Source: Chryseobacterium sp. ISL-80
Lineage (GTDB): Bacteria > Bacillota > Bacilli > Bacillales > Cytobacillaceae
DNA length: 64,000 nucleotides
Assembly: GCA_018613055.1 (NCBI GenBank)
Contig: JAGGQZ010000020.1
Coordinates: 248,001 to 312,000 of the forward strand
Direction of reading: 5' to 3'
Made by a program: the position numbers and the translations under genes. This document shows, piece after piece, positions 1-6,471 of the stretch (position 1 is the first letter of the stretch; each line of letters opens with the position of its first letter). The notes under the pieces were generated by a model. It saw nothing but the letters and a program-made list of their open reading frames with translations. It was not told where the DNA came from and searched no databases.

Positions 1-188
1 TGAATCAACCAGAAAATAATAGTGACAAATCAGAGATTTCTAGCCAGGCGTTTGATCAGCTTACCTCCAGTATGAATGCTATAAAAGAGGAATTGAAACA
101 AACGAAAATCGAGTTAGAAGAAAAAAGCCAGCGTTTGGCGGCCCTGGAGTCAGAAGTGAAATCCCTCAAACGCCGCAGAAGACGGTAA
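1..188 (+). CDS. C-terminal part (or nearly all) of a small coiled-coil protein
   Basis: The frame running from base 3 to the TAA at 186-188 is open and codes for about 61 residues. It starts NQPENNSDKSE, has a heptad-like Glu/Lys/Leu region (probable coiled coil) and ends in a run of arginines. The window begins with TG followed directly by this frame, so the missing base could be the A of an ATG and the gene may be almost complete; alternatively the window opens inside a longer gene. The basic tail suggests nucleic-acid or membrane contact, but this is only inference. A terminator follows at once. I do not recognise the family. Confidence 0.6.
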   Translation, partial: NQPENNSDKSEISSQAFDQLTSSMNAIKEELKQTKIELEEKSQRLAALESEVKSLKRRRRR

Positions 189-193
189 TGAAC

Positions 194-230
194 AGAGAGT
201 CCTTCATCCATATATGAAGACTCTTTTTCT
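194..230 (+). terminator. Rho-independent terminator after the first gene
   Basis: A GAGTC-C-TTCAT arm pairs with ATGAAGACTC with one bulged base, and a TTTTT run follows. Confidence 0.75.
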
Positions 231-318
231 AGTTTATACCCTCTGTTCATGATTTTTAAAAAGGATTTAACAGATTTTTGAAGAATACTGTCATATCATG
301 AATTGGAGGTTTTTGATT

Positions 319-1059
319 TTGAATACTGATACTTTGACAATCAATAAGACGAGCTGGGATGAAGTGGCCCAAAACTTCTTTGGCAGAACGGCTTTGCCGG
401 AATATGGTCCTTTTGCTCCTGACGAAAAGGAACTGAACCTATTCGGGGATTTAAATCATAAAAAAGTATTGGATATCGGGTGCGGAAGCGGGCATTCCCT
501 GAAATACATGCACGAAAAAAATGTCGACGAGCTGTGGGGTCTCGATCTATCCAGCTCACAAATTCAGGCGGCGGCAGAATTATTACAAGGGACGAATGTC
601 AAATTATTTCAATCTCCTATGGAAGTGAACCCTGGAATTCCTGAAAGCCATTTTGATATTGTATACTCTATTTTTGCTCTAGGCTGGACAACCAATCTGG
701 AACAGACGCTGACTAACATCAATCATTATTTGAAGCCGGGCGGATCGTTTATTTTCAGCTGGGAGCATCCACTGTTTAGCCGGGTGCGAAATACAGAGCA
801 TGGACTTTTATTCACAAAGTCTTATCATGAGGAAGGTCCTTATGACCATGAGGCATGGAACCATCCCGCCATCATGCAGCAGCATAAGATCAGCACCTAT
901 GTCAATTCAATGATCAAAACCGGTTTTAAAATCGAAAAAATAATAGAAGAAATCAGAGTTTCCGAAGAATTATTGTCGAGAGATTCTAACAGGTGGTATA
1001 ACTGGGAGAAAGTTAAGGCCGTTCCGACGACTATCATTTTTAAATGTGTGAAAAGTTAG
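319..1059 (+). CDS. Class I SAM-dependent methyltransferase
   Basis: A cytosolic methyltransferase of the Rossmann class. Motif I reads VLDIGCGSGHS near residue 50, followed by LWGLDLSSSQI (motif II acidic residue) and a LKPGGSFIFSWEHP motif typical of the Methyltransf_11/25 group. The substrate cannot be read from the sequence. An in-frame ATG exists at 298, but the ribosome binding site TTGGAGGT (302-309) lies inside that extension and is ideally spaced from the TTG at 319, so 319 is the likely start (246 aa). The gene stands alone on this strand between two terminators. It is one of four class I methyltransferases in the window. Confidence 0.85.
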   Translation: MNTDTLTINKTSWDEVAQNFFGRTALPEYGPFAPDEKELNLFGDLNHKKVLDIGCGSGHSLKYMHEKNVDELWGLDLSSSQIQAAAELLQGTNVKLFQSPMEVNPGIPESHFDIVYSIFALGWTTNLEQTLTNINHYLKPGGSFIFSWEHPLFSRVRNTEHGLLFTKSYHEEGPYDHEAWNHPAIMQQHKISTYVNSMIKTGFKIEKIIEEIRVSEELLSRDSNRWYNWEKVKAVPTTIIFKCVKS

Positions 1060-1083
1060 AGACCTACTATACGATGCCAAAAG

Positions 1084-1109
1084 AAAAGGACTTAATTAAA
1101 AGTCCTTTT
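1084..1109. terminator. Bidirectional terminator between convergent genes
   Basis: AAAAGGACTT (1084-1093) and AAGTCCTTTT (1100-1109) form a perfect stem with A/T tails on both sides. It separates the methyltransferase from the convergent small gene at 1114. Confidence 0.85.
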
Positions 1110-1113
1110 CCAG

Positions 1114-1284
1114 TCAGTCTTTAATGATTTTCTTTGATATAAAAAATACAGCAAGACTAATTATAAAAGCATAAAAACCATGGTAAAATCTGTTATCCCA
1201 CTCAATTCCACTAGTTAGGGTCAAAATGGTTGCAATAAAAAAGGCTGAAAAAAGTCCCTGGGCACCATTTAGTTTAGTCTTCAA
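1114..1284 (-). CDS. Small two-helix membrane protein (56 aa)
   Basis: A short reading frame with a TTG start at 1284. It is preceded by a clean GGAGGG ribosome binding site at a 6-base spacing and ends with TGA at 1114. The product starts LKTKLNGAQG and has two hydrophobic stretches (about residues 11-24 and 40-50) separated by the polar stretch SGIEWDNRFYHG, ending in KKIIKD. That is the layout of a small two-span membrane protein with a positively charged inside tail. It is followed directly by the terminator at 1084-1109. I do not recognise a named family. The start signal, composition and terminator argue that it is real despite its length. Confidence 0.6.
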   Translation of the reverse strand: MKTKLNGAQGLFSAFFIATILTLTSGIEWDNRFYHGFYAFIISLAVFFISKKIIKD

Positions 1285-1336
1285 TCTTATCCCTCCATCT
1301 GCTCAAATCCGTATAGTCCTTTAGTTTCAACCTTTA

Positions 1337-1735
1337 CTATACTAAACTACTATTTTGGGGGCTTTGACCATTAAGCAGCTGTCCCTTCTCGTCTCTTACC
1401 CTCGAACCATAATGGACATGCCAATGCATATGTTTATTGCTTTGATAGTTTCCTACATTTGTAGAAATGGTGCAGGCCCCATATTCTTTTTCAAGCCTTG
1501 CTGCTACTTCCCTGACAACCTGGAGCACATCCTCTAGTAGATCCTTTTCCTCGGCCGTGACAGTCAAGATAGATTGTATATGTTTTTTGGGAATGACAAT
1601 GATATGTACTTCATAATAAGGGCGCGTATGATAAAATGCGAGACTATGTTCCGTTTCCATGATGGTCTCCACATCCGTTTTGCCAGAAAGCACCTCATCG
1701 CAATAAAAATCTTCCCATTGATCGTTAGCCACCAT
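1337..1735 (-). CDS. HIT-family (histidine triad) nucleotide-binding protein
   Basis: A 132-residue protein with the histidine triad signature HMHWHVHYG near residues 108-116. The preceding helix and strand pattern (VIPKKHIQSI, around residues 48-57) is typical of HIT hydrolases. Family members hydrolyse or bind nucleoside phosphoramidates and dinucleoside polyphosphates in the cytosol. The triad order is the HxHxH form; the true substrate is unknown. A short frame precedes the next gene upstream on the same strand (the Nudix gene), so the two may be co-transcribed. Confidence 0.85.
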   Translation of the reverse strand: MVANDQWEDFYCDEVLSGKTDVETIMETEHSLAFYHTRPYYEVHIIVIPKKHIQSILTVTAEEKDLLEDVLQVVREVAARLEKEYGACTISTNVGNYQSNKHMHWHVHYGSRVRDEKGQLLNGQSPQNSSLV

Positions 1736-1840
1736 TCAACACCCCTATTCATTCATCTTTCTCGTTTACTTTCAACTTCTAATAGTGCGCTTCTATGAGA
1801 AAAACTATTCCTGCAAATGGACTAAGTCTCATTTCTTTTA

Positions 1841-2278
1841 TCAAAGATAAGCTTGAATATATTTCATATAGCCTAACTGCAAGTCTTTCGGTAAATGCTC
1901 CAAATGAAAGAACTTAAGATCGACTGATTCATGTTCATCTATTTCCAAAATCCCATCATATTCCCTTGTTGAATAAACGGTTGTAACAGAATAAAGTTCG
2001 TCTCCGTTCGCCACTTTTAAATAGTAATCAGCGCCTGAGAATACGCCTTCCAGCTTGAGATTGCCTATAATGAGCCCTGTTTCTTCCATTACTTCCCTTC
2101 TTGCTGTTTCCTCAAGACTCTCCCCTAACTCCATTAATCCGCCAGGCAGACCCCAGCCACCATCACTCCGAAGCTGCAGAAGCAATTCATCTTTCTCATT
2201 AAAAACCATGACAACTGCCCCGGGCAATATCAGTGGCCGATGGCCGGCCAGCTTTCTTAGCTCAGCAATATATTCCAA
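1841..2278 (-). CDS. Nudix hydrolase
   Basis: Contains a complete Nudix box (G-x5-E-x7-REVMEETG) in the middle of the protein. Nudix enzymes cleave nucleoside diphosphates linked to another moiety with Mg2+ bound by the glutamates of the box. The conserved start EYIAELRKLAGHRPLIL matches the N-terminus usual for this subgroup, so I favour the TTG at 2278, which has GGGGTGA upstream, giving 145 aa. A longer version from the ATG at 2362 would overlap the upstream methyltransferase gene by 68 bases and adds residues unlike the family. The gene probably forms an operon with the methyltransferase at 2295-3002. Confidence 0.85.
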   Translation of the reverse strand: MEYIAELRKLAGHRPLILPGAVVMVFNEKDELLLQLRSDGGWGLPGGLMELGESLEETARREVMEETGLIIGNLKLEGVFSGADYYLKVANGDELYSVTTVYSTREYDGILEIDEHESVDLKFFHLEHLPKDLQLGYMKYIQAYL

Positions 2279-2294
2279 AGGTTTCACCCCATGC

Positions 2295-3002
2295 CTATTT
2301 TTTAAATAATCCTGCCAGCAATTCACTTGTACCAAACAGGCCTTCTTCAGTTGACTTGTCATTCATTTTCCTGAGTTCCACAACATCAAAATCACTGAAG
2401 ATTCGAGTTAGTTTTTCATGTGTATAACCCAATCCGCCTCTCATGCTTTTCCCTCTGTAAACTTCCCAATCGGAAATGTCCGACCCGCCCAATTTACCTC
2501 CCTCAACAAAGCAGGTAAGCGCAAAATGGCCACCTGGCTTTAAAGCACGAGTTACCAGGTCAATATAATCCATTCTCCTGTGCGGAGGGATATGGTGAAA
2601 GCACCCTGAGTCATAGACTAGGTCGTATGAACCCTCTTTTATATCCAATTCAAAAAGATTTTGCAGGATAAAATTCACCGGCACATTTTGAGCAAGTGCC
2701 CTTTCTATTCCCCAGTTCAACCCCTCTTCAGATTGATCCACCGCGTCTACTGAAAAACCCTTACCAGCCAAATAAATGGCATTCCTTCCTGGACCGCATC
2801 CCAATTCCAATACCTTACCAGGAGTTAGTTTCTTTGTTTCCACATACTCTGCCAGATTCTCATCAGGGAAGTTTTTAAAAAAAGGGACCCCTTTGTCTCG
2901 ATCAGAATAAAAAACGTCCCAATTGAATTGCCTTTTATCACTCAAAAGCTTGTCAAGCATCTCCAATAAATCATCATAGCTGTATATACTTTCTTTCATC
3001 AT
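2295..3002 (-). CDS. Class I SAM-dependent methyltransferase
   Basis: A 235-residue methyltransferase with motif I VLELGCGPGRNA, motif II acidic residue in VDAVDQSEEG, the SGCFHHIPPHRR segment and a LKPGGHFAL motif. These are features of the thiopurine/TehB-like group (Methyltransf_25 type). The substrate is not evident. A strong AAGGAGG site lies just upstream of two adjacent ATG codons (3002 and 2999). It lies downstream of the beta-clamp paralogue with a 20-base gap and upstream of the Nudix gene, suggesting a three-gene transcription unit. Confidence 0.85.
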   Translation of the reverse strand: MMKESIYSYDDLLEMLDKLLSDKRQFNWDVFYSDRDKGVPFFKNFPDENLAEYVETKKLTPGKVLELGCGPGRNAIYLAGKGFSVDAVDQSEEGLNWGIERALAQNVPVNFILQNLFELDIKEGSYDLVYDSGCFHHIPPHRRMDYIDLVTRALKPGGHFALTCFVEGGKLGGSDISDWEVYRGKSMRGGLGYTHEKLTRIFSDFDVVELRKMNDKSTEEGLFGTSELLAGLFKK

Positions 3003-3021
3003 TTTCCTCCTTAATTTTCAC

Positions 3022-4137
3022 TTATCCCCTCACTGGAGAGATCAACTGCAAGTGTTGTTTATCGCTGTTTGGCTTAATTACAACGGGCCTCATAGAACCC
3101 GAGAAACTCATCACAATTTCCTCATCAGGAATTGATTTAAGAGCATCAATCAGAAAACTATTATTCAATGAAATCAATATCTCGGGATCTCCTTGCAGTT
3201 CCCTGATTGGGATCGTTTCCTCTGTTTCACCTAAATCTGAAGAATAGGAAGCTACCCTAAGTCTCCCTTCTTGTGTTACATTCAATTTCACGTTGTTTCT
3301 GCTTGAGTCGCGAGTAAAAAGGCTGGCACGGTCAATAGCATTCAATACTTTCCTGGTAGATAGGATCATTGATGTTTTTGATTCGGATGGAATAATACTG
3401 GAAAGGTCAGGATAATTCCCCTCAATCAGTCTTGAGTACAAGGATAAATCTTGTGACTCAAAGACAAAGTAATGATCAGATACATGGATTGCAATGGTAC
3501 TACTATCATTGAATAATCTAATGAATTCCCTTATTGTATTCAGAGGAACTATGTATGAACCGGCAATGGCTGTATCAAAATCAAGTTCACTTATTGACAA
3601 ACGATGAGAATTTGTGGCTGCACATCTTATTTTGTTGTTAAGGAATGTGATCAATATCCCGGTAAGAACCTGGCGAGAATCATTTACTGAAGCTGCGAAT
3701 GCAGTTTGTTTAACCATCTCAAGCAAGTGGTTTGCCGGCAGCTGCGCGGTTTCATCACTATTCACTTTTGGCAATGATGGATATTCGTCAACATTGAAAC
3801 CATTTAACTGAATCCTTATCTCATCTGCCTGTAAAAAAAGTTTGTTGTTTTTTCCGGTTCCCACTGTAATCTCACCAGGCAGCTTTTTAATCAATTCTGC
3901 CAAATACTTAGCAGGCCCTACAAAGGTGCCCTTTTCAATGATATTCAGGTTTCCGTCACAATTAACAATCTCTTTTTTTAGAAAAAAGTTATGGTTGCTG
4001 ACAATAAGAGTCAAACCTTCAGAATGGGCAACTATTTTAATGCCGCATAAAATTTGCGGAGTAGGATTCGCCAAAACACTTCTGCTTAAACTTGAAAGTG
4101 CATCGTATAAACATCCACTATTAATGGTAAATTTCAT
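3022..4137 (-). CDS. DNA polymerase III beta subunit (sliding clamp) paralogue
   Basis: A 371-residue protein with the three-domain beta-clamp layout. It opens MKFTINSGCLYDALSSLSRSV, has the mid-protein GSYIVPLNTIREFIRLF segment and ends in HLQLISPVRG, close to the canonical C-terminal LPVR ending of DnaN. Beta clamps encircle DNA and tether polymerases and repair enzymes. The main dnaN is expected next to dnaA at the origin, which is not here: the neighbours are methyltransferases. This is therefore most likely a second, diverged clamp. The hydrophobic-cleft residues cannot be verified without an alignment. A terminator lies between this gene and the next upstream one. Confidence 0.85.
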   Translation of the reverse strand: MKFTINSGCLYDALSSLSRSVLANPTPQILCGIKIVAHSEGLTLIVSNHNFFLKKEIVNCDGNLNIIEKGTFVGPAKYLAELIKKLPGEITVGTGKNNKLFLQADEIRIQLNGFNVDEYPSLPKVNSDETAQLPANHLLEMVKQTAFAASVNDSRQVLTGILITFLNNKIRCAATNSHRLSISELDFDTAIAGSYIVPLNTIREFIRLFNDSSTIAIHVSDHYFVFESQDLSLYSRLIEGNYPDLSSIIPSESKTSMILSTRKVLNAIDRASLFTRDSSRNNVKLNVTQEGRLRVASYSSDLGETEETIPIRELQGDPEILISLNNSFLIDALKSIPDEEIVMSFSGSMRPVVIKPNSDKQHLQLISPVRG

Positions 4138-4208
4138 GATTCCTTCCTTTCCAATTTCTATATTAATAAATTCGACAAATTCTTGGAAAATCCTTGTAAA
4201 AATTAAAA

Positions 4209-4237
4209 AAGTGATCCCCCTTTAAGGAGAATCACTT
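4209..4237. terminator. Hairpin terminator
   Basis: AAGTGATCCCCCTT pairs with AAGGAGAATCACTT, with flanking A and T runs. It lies just beyond the stop codon of the methyltransferase gene at 4252. Confidence 0.75.
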
Positions 4238-4251
4238 TTGTCCATTTTGCA

Positions 4252-4848
4252 TTACTTTTTGATGATAACCTGTATAACATGCCCTGTTCCTGTGTGCAAT
4301 TTACCTTCCACTCTTTCCTTTTCTCCATAAAAGAAATGAAGGACTTTGTAGTCTTTAATCCAATCTAAAACATCAGATGGGTTGTAAAGCATATCAACGG
4401 TCTTTGGTCCGCCTGTTCCGTATTTCACCTGCTCTTCTGAATATACCTCAAACATAATGGTGCCCCCAGGCTTGACAGTTGAAATCAACTTATCCATCAC
4501 GGTTTTTTGATCATTTTTATCAAAATGGCCAAATACCATAATGGCTGCGTCGAATTCTTCAGCAGGTACTGGATCATGTATTAAATCCTTTAGTTCCGTT
4601 GAGATGTTTACCTTATAGCGCTCGGCCAGAGCGTTCGTCTTATTCAAGCCATTTTCTGCATAATCATAAGCCGTAACTTTATTCCCCTGCCTCGCAAGAT
4701 AAACTGCATTTCGGCCTTCTCCTTCAGCAAATGCCACGATTTTGCTTCCCTTTTCCAATCTTTGTGACTGTTCTTTTATAAATTGATTTGGATTTTCACC
4801 ATAAACATACTGTTCCGAGCCAAAACGTTCATGCCATGAATTCCCCAT
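4252..4848 (-). CDS. Class I SAM-dependent methyltransferase, TehB-like
   Basis: A 198-residue methyltransferase. The N-terminal WHERFGSEQYVYGENPN and motif I region IVAFAEGEGRNAVYLA, with EGEGRN in place of the usual GCG loop, are typical of the tellurite-resistance TehB-like / Methyltransf_25 subgroup. KPGGTIMFEVYS gives the later motif. The ribosome binding site AAGGAGTGAT sits properly before the ATG at 4848. It is a single-gene unit divergent from the thioredoxin-like gene at 4962. The actual substrate cannot be told from sequence. Confidence 0.85.
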   Translation of the reverse strand: MGNSWHERFGSEQYVYGENPNQFIKEQSQRLEKGSKIVAFAEGEGRNAVYLARQGNKVTAYDYAENGLNKTNALAERYKVNISTELKDLIHDPVPAEEFDAAIMVFGHFDKNDQKTVMDKLISTVKPGGTIMFEVYSEEQVKYGTGGPKTVDMLYNPSDVLDWIKDYKVLHFFYGEKERVEGKLHTGTGHVIQVIIKK

Positions 4849-4961
4849 ACTATCACTCCTTCCTAATCATTATACCCATTACCCTTTTTCTAGTATGATA
4901 AAAGTTCATGTGGCTATTCTATTTTTAAACGGGTATCAATAAAGAAAGGAGTTGATTTCAA

Positions 4962-5291
4962 ATGAAAGAATTAACATCTATGGATGACGTAAAAAAGTTA
5001 ATCAATGATAACGAATTAAGCTTTATTTATGTCTTGACCGATGGTTGAAGCGTCTGTCATGGATTGCTTCCTCAGGTCGAGGAAGTTTTAAAAGATTTCC
5101 CTAAAATTGAGGCTGGACTGGTCAATGCCGGAAAGGTCGAGGAAATAGCAGGATTCCTTATGGCGTTTACAGTGCCCGTTCTCGTCTTGTATGCAGATGG
5201 CCGAGAATATTTAAGAGAGGCAAGAATCGTCCAGGTTGAGAAATTCAGGGAAGACGTCTCCAGGATCTATGAAGGATTCTTTGGAGAATAA
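4962..5291 (+). CDS. Thioredoxin-like selenoprotein (in-frame TGA read as selenocysteine)
   Basis: The ATG at 4962 follows AAAGGAG and opens a frame of 110 codons to TAA at 5291, interrupted only by TGA at 5046-5048 (codon 29). Around it the protein reads FIYVLTDG-U-SVCHGLLPQVEE, so the TGA takes the place of the first cysteine in the CxxC redox motif of a thioredoxin fold. The rest (FLMAFTVPVLVLYADGRE, with the conserved cis-proline in TVPV) is an intact thioredoxin-like chain of about 109 aa, similar in layout to the YdfQ-type proteins of Bacillus. Coding character is the same on both sides of the TGA. Stem-loops follow at once, and selB lies 1.2 kb downstream on the other strand. A redox role with Sec29/Cys32 as the active pair is inferred. 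The alternative is a recent nonsense mutation; an exact Cys-to-TGA change beside selB makes Sec far more likely. Confidence 0.82.
5047..5085 (+). promoter_or_regulatory. Candidate bacterial SECIS element behind the TGA
   Basis: Two mutually exclusive hairpins start right at the TGA. The first pairs GAAGC (5047-5051) with GCTTC (5066-5070) plus three inner pairs and loop GTCAT. The second, stronger one pairs CTTCCTC (5067-5073) with GAGGAAG (5079-5085) around the 5-base loop AGGTC, whose loop begins 26 bases after the TGA. Bacterial SECIS hairpins lie inside the coding region just 3' of the UGA, bind the C-terminal winged helices of SelB and usually have a G early in the loop; both hairpins satisfy this. 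Confidence 0.55.
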
Positions 5292-5377
5292 GTTAGGAGC
5301 TTGGTTAATCCAGGCTCTCGTTTTCTTTTATATCGAGGATATTCCGTTAGGGTCCATCAATCATGAAATTACTTTAT

Positions 5378-5710
5378 ACTTCAACTTCGGACGAAATCTT
5401 GCTCGGATACCTGCAATTTGGCTGAACCTGGTACTATTTCGGACAAATTTAGGTTCTGATTCCTGTATTTTGTCTGAACCCCGTACTACTTCGGACAAAT
5501 CTGGGCTCCCGCTACTATATTTTGTCTGAAGATGGTGTTGCTTCAGACAAATTCCCGTTCTGTTTCCTGTATTTTGTCTGAACCCGGTATTACTTCGGAC
5601 AAATTTAGGTACAGATTCCTGTATTTTGTCTGAACCCATTACTACTTCGGACATATCCAGTTTCGATTTCCTCTATTTTGTCTGAACACGATACTGATTA
5701 AGATAAATTC
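5378..5710. repeat. Tandem array of a 52-bp unit (array A, about 6 copies)
   Basis: The element TTTTGTCTGAAC recurs at 5419 (diverged), 5471, 5523, 5575, 5627 and 5679, exactly 52 bases apart. The partner TTCGGACAAAT recurs at 5386, 5438, 5490 and so on with the same period. The two form an inverted pair about 20 bases apart inside each unit. Outer copies are degenerate. The array fills the gap between the selenoprotein gene and the DUF3231 gene and carries no credible reading frame of its own. Confidence 0.9.
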
Positions 5711-5859
5711 TGTGTTTTAATCCGCTCTCATACCCAATCTGATAGTCCTCTCATTTTTCCTTCTTTTTCTGTAAACATTACTCTGAAATAATGTATGAAT
5801 TTTTATTTTTAAAGCAAAATAAGCCTTGTTGACTATTTCCTTCCTTAAGGAGGAACAAT

Positions 5860-6396
5860 ATGAATATAAACACTATAAGGAGTGCGGTTATGGGAATTTT
5901 AAGCGGAAATCCAAAAGATGAACCTATGCATTATGGTGAGGTATATGGGGCCTGGACTCATTTATCAGTCAATCATGGTCTGATTGCTGCATACCAGACC
6001 TTTATCAATCACATTGGTGATGAGGACCTTAAAAAGCTTGTTCAAGAAGCAATCGAGGCGATGCAGGAAGAAAATAAGCAGGTTGAAGAACTGCTTAAAA
6101 CGAATGGCATCGGGCTCCCTCCTTCACCACCTGAACGTCCTGTTGCCCATCTGGAAGATATTCCTCCAGGAGCAAGATTCAGTGACCCTGAAATTTCGGC
6201 TGCAGTCTCAAAGGATGTTGCAGAAGGCCTTGTTGCCGCGAGTACCATGATCGGCCAGTCCATCAGAGAAGATATTGCAATGATGTACGGCCAATTCCAT
6301 ATGGCAAAGGCACAATTTGGCGCTAAAATGCTAAAGTTAAATAAAACTAAAGGGTGGCTGGTTCCTCCACCACTGCAAGTGAAATCAACCGAGTAA
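5860..6396 (+). CDS. DUF3231 family protein
   Basis: A four-helix ferritin-like protein of the DUF3231 family, common in spore formers and of unknown function. Typical features are MGILSGNPKDEPMHYGEV near the start, GIGLPPSPPERP in the middle and KGWLVPPPLQ near the end. Two starts are possible: ATG at 5860 with a near-perfect TAAGGAGGAAC site, and ATG at 5890 with ATAAGGAGTGC, the latter giving the N-terminus usual for the family (168 aa). The gene is monocistronic and convergent with selB; a shared bidirectional terminator separates them. Confidence 0.8.
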   Translation: MNINTIRSAVMGILSGNPKDEPMHYGEVYGAWTHLSVNHGLIAAYQTFINHIGDEDLKKLVQEAIEAMQEENKQVEELLKTNGIGLPPSPPERPVAHLEDIPPGARFSDPEISAAVSKDVAEGLVAASTMIGQSIREDIAMMYGQFHMAKAQFGAKMLKLNKTKGWLVPPPLQVKSTE

Positions 6397-6432
6397 CAAA
6401 TAATTATATTATGTAAAAACGCCTGACAAATA

Positions 6433-6470
6433 CAGCAGAACCCATAACCACGGGCTCTGCTGTTTTTTAG
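6433..6470. terminator. Bidirectional terminator between the DUF3231 gene and selB
   Basis: CAGCAGAACCC pairs with GGGCTCTGCTG around a short loop, followed by TTTTTT on the + strand. Confidence 0.8.
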
Positions 6471-6471
6471 T

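Noticed and set aside
5064-5291. Thioredoxin-like gene starting after the TGA
   Set aside because: This start lacks a ribosome site and would drop the active-site motif; the full frame from 4962 explains the sequence better.
5361-5654. Open frame across array A on the minus strand
   Set aside because: It is the translation of non-coding tandem repeats without a start signal.
5378-5710. Array A as a CRISPR locus
   Set aside because: There are no unique spacers: the whole 52-base unit is repeated, and no cas gene is in the window.
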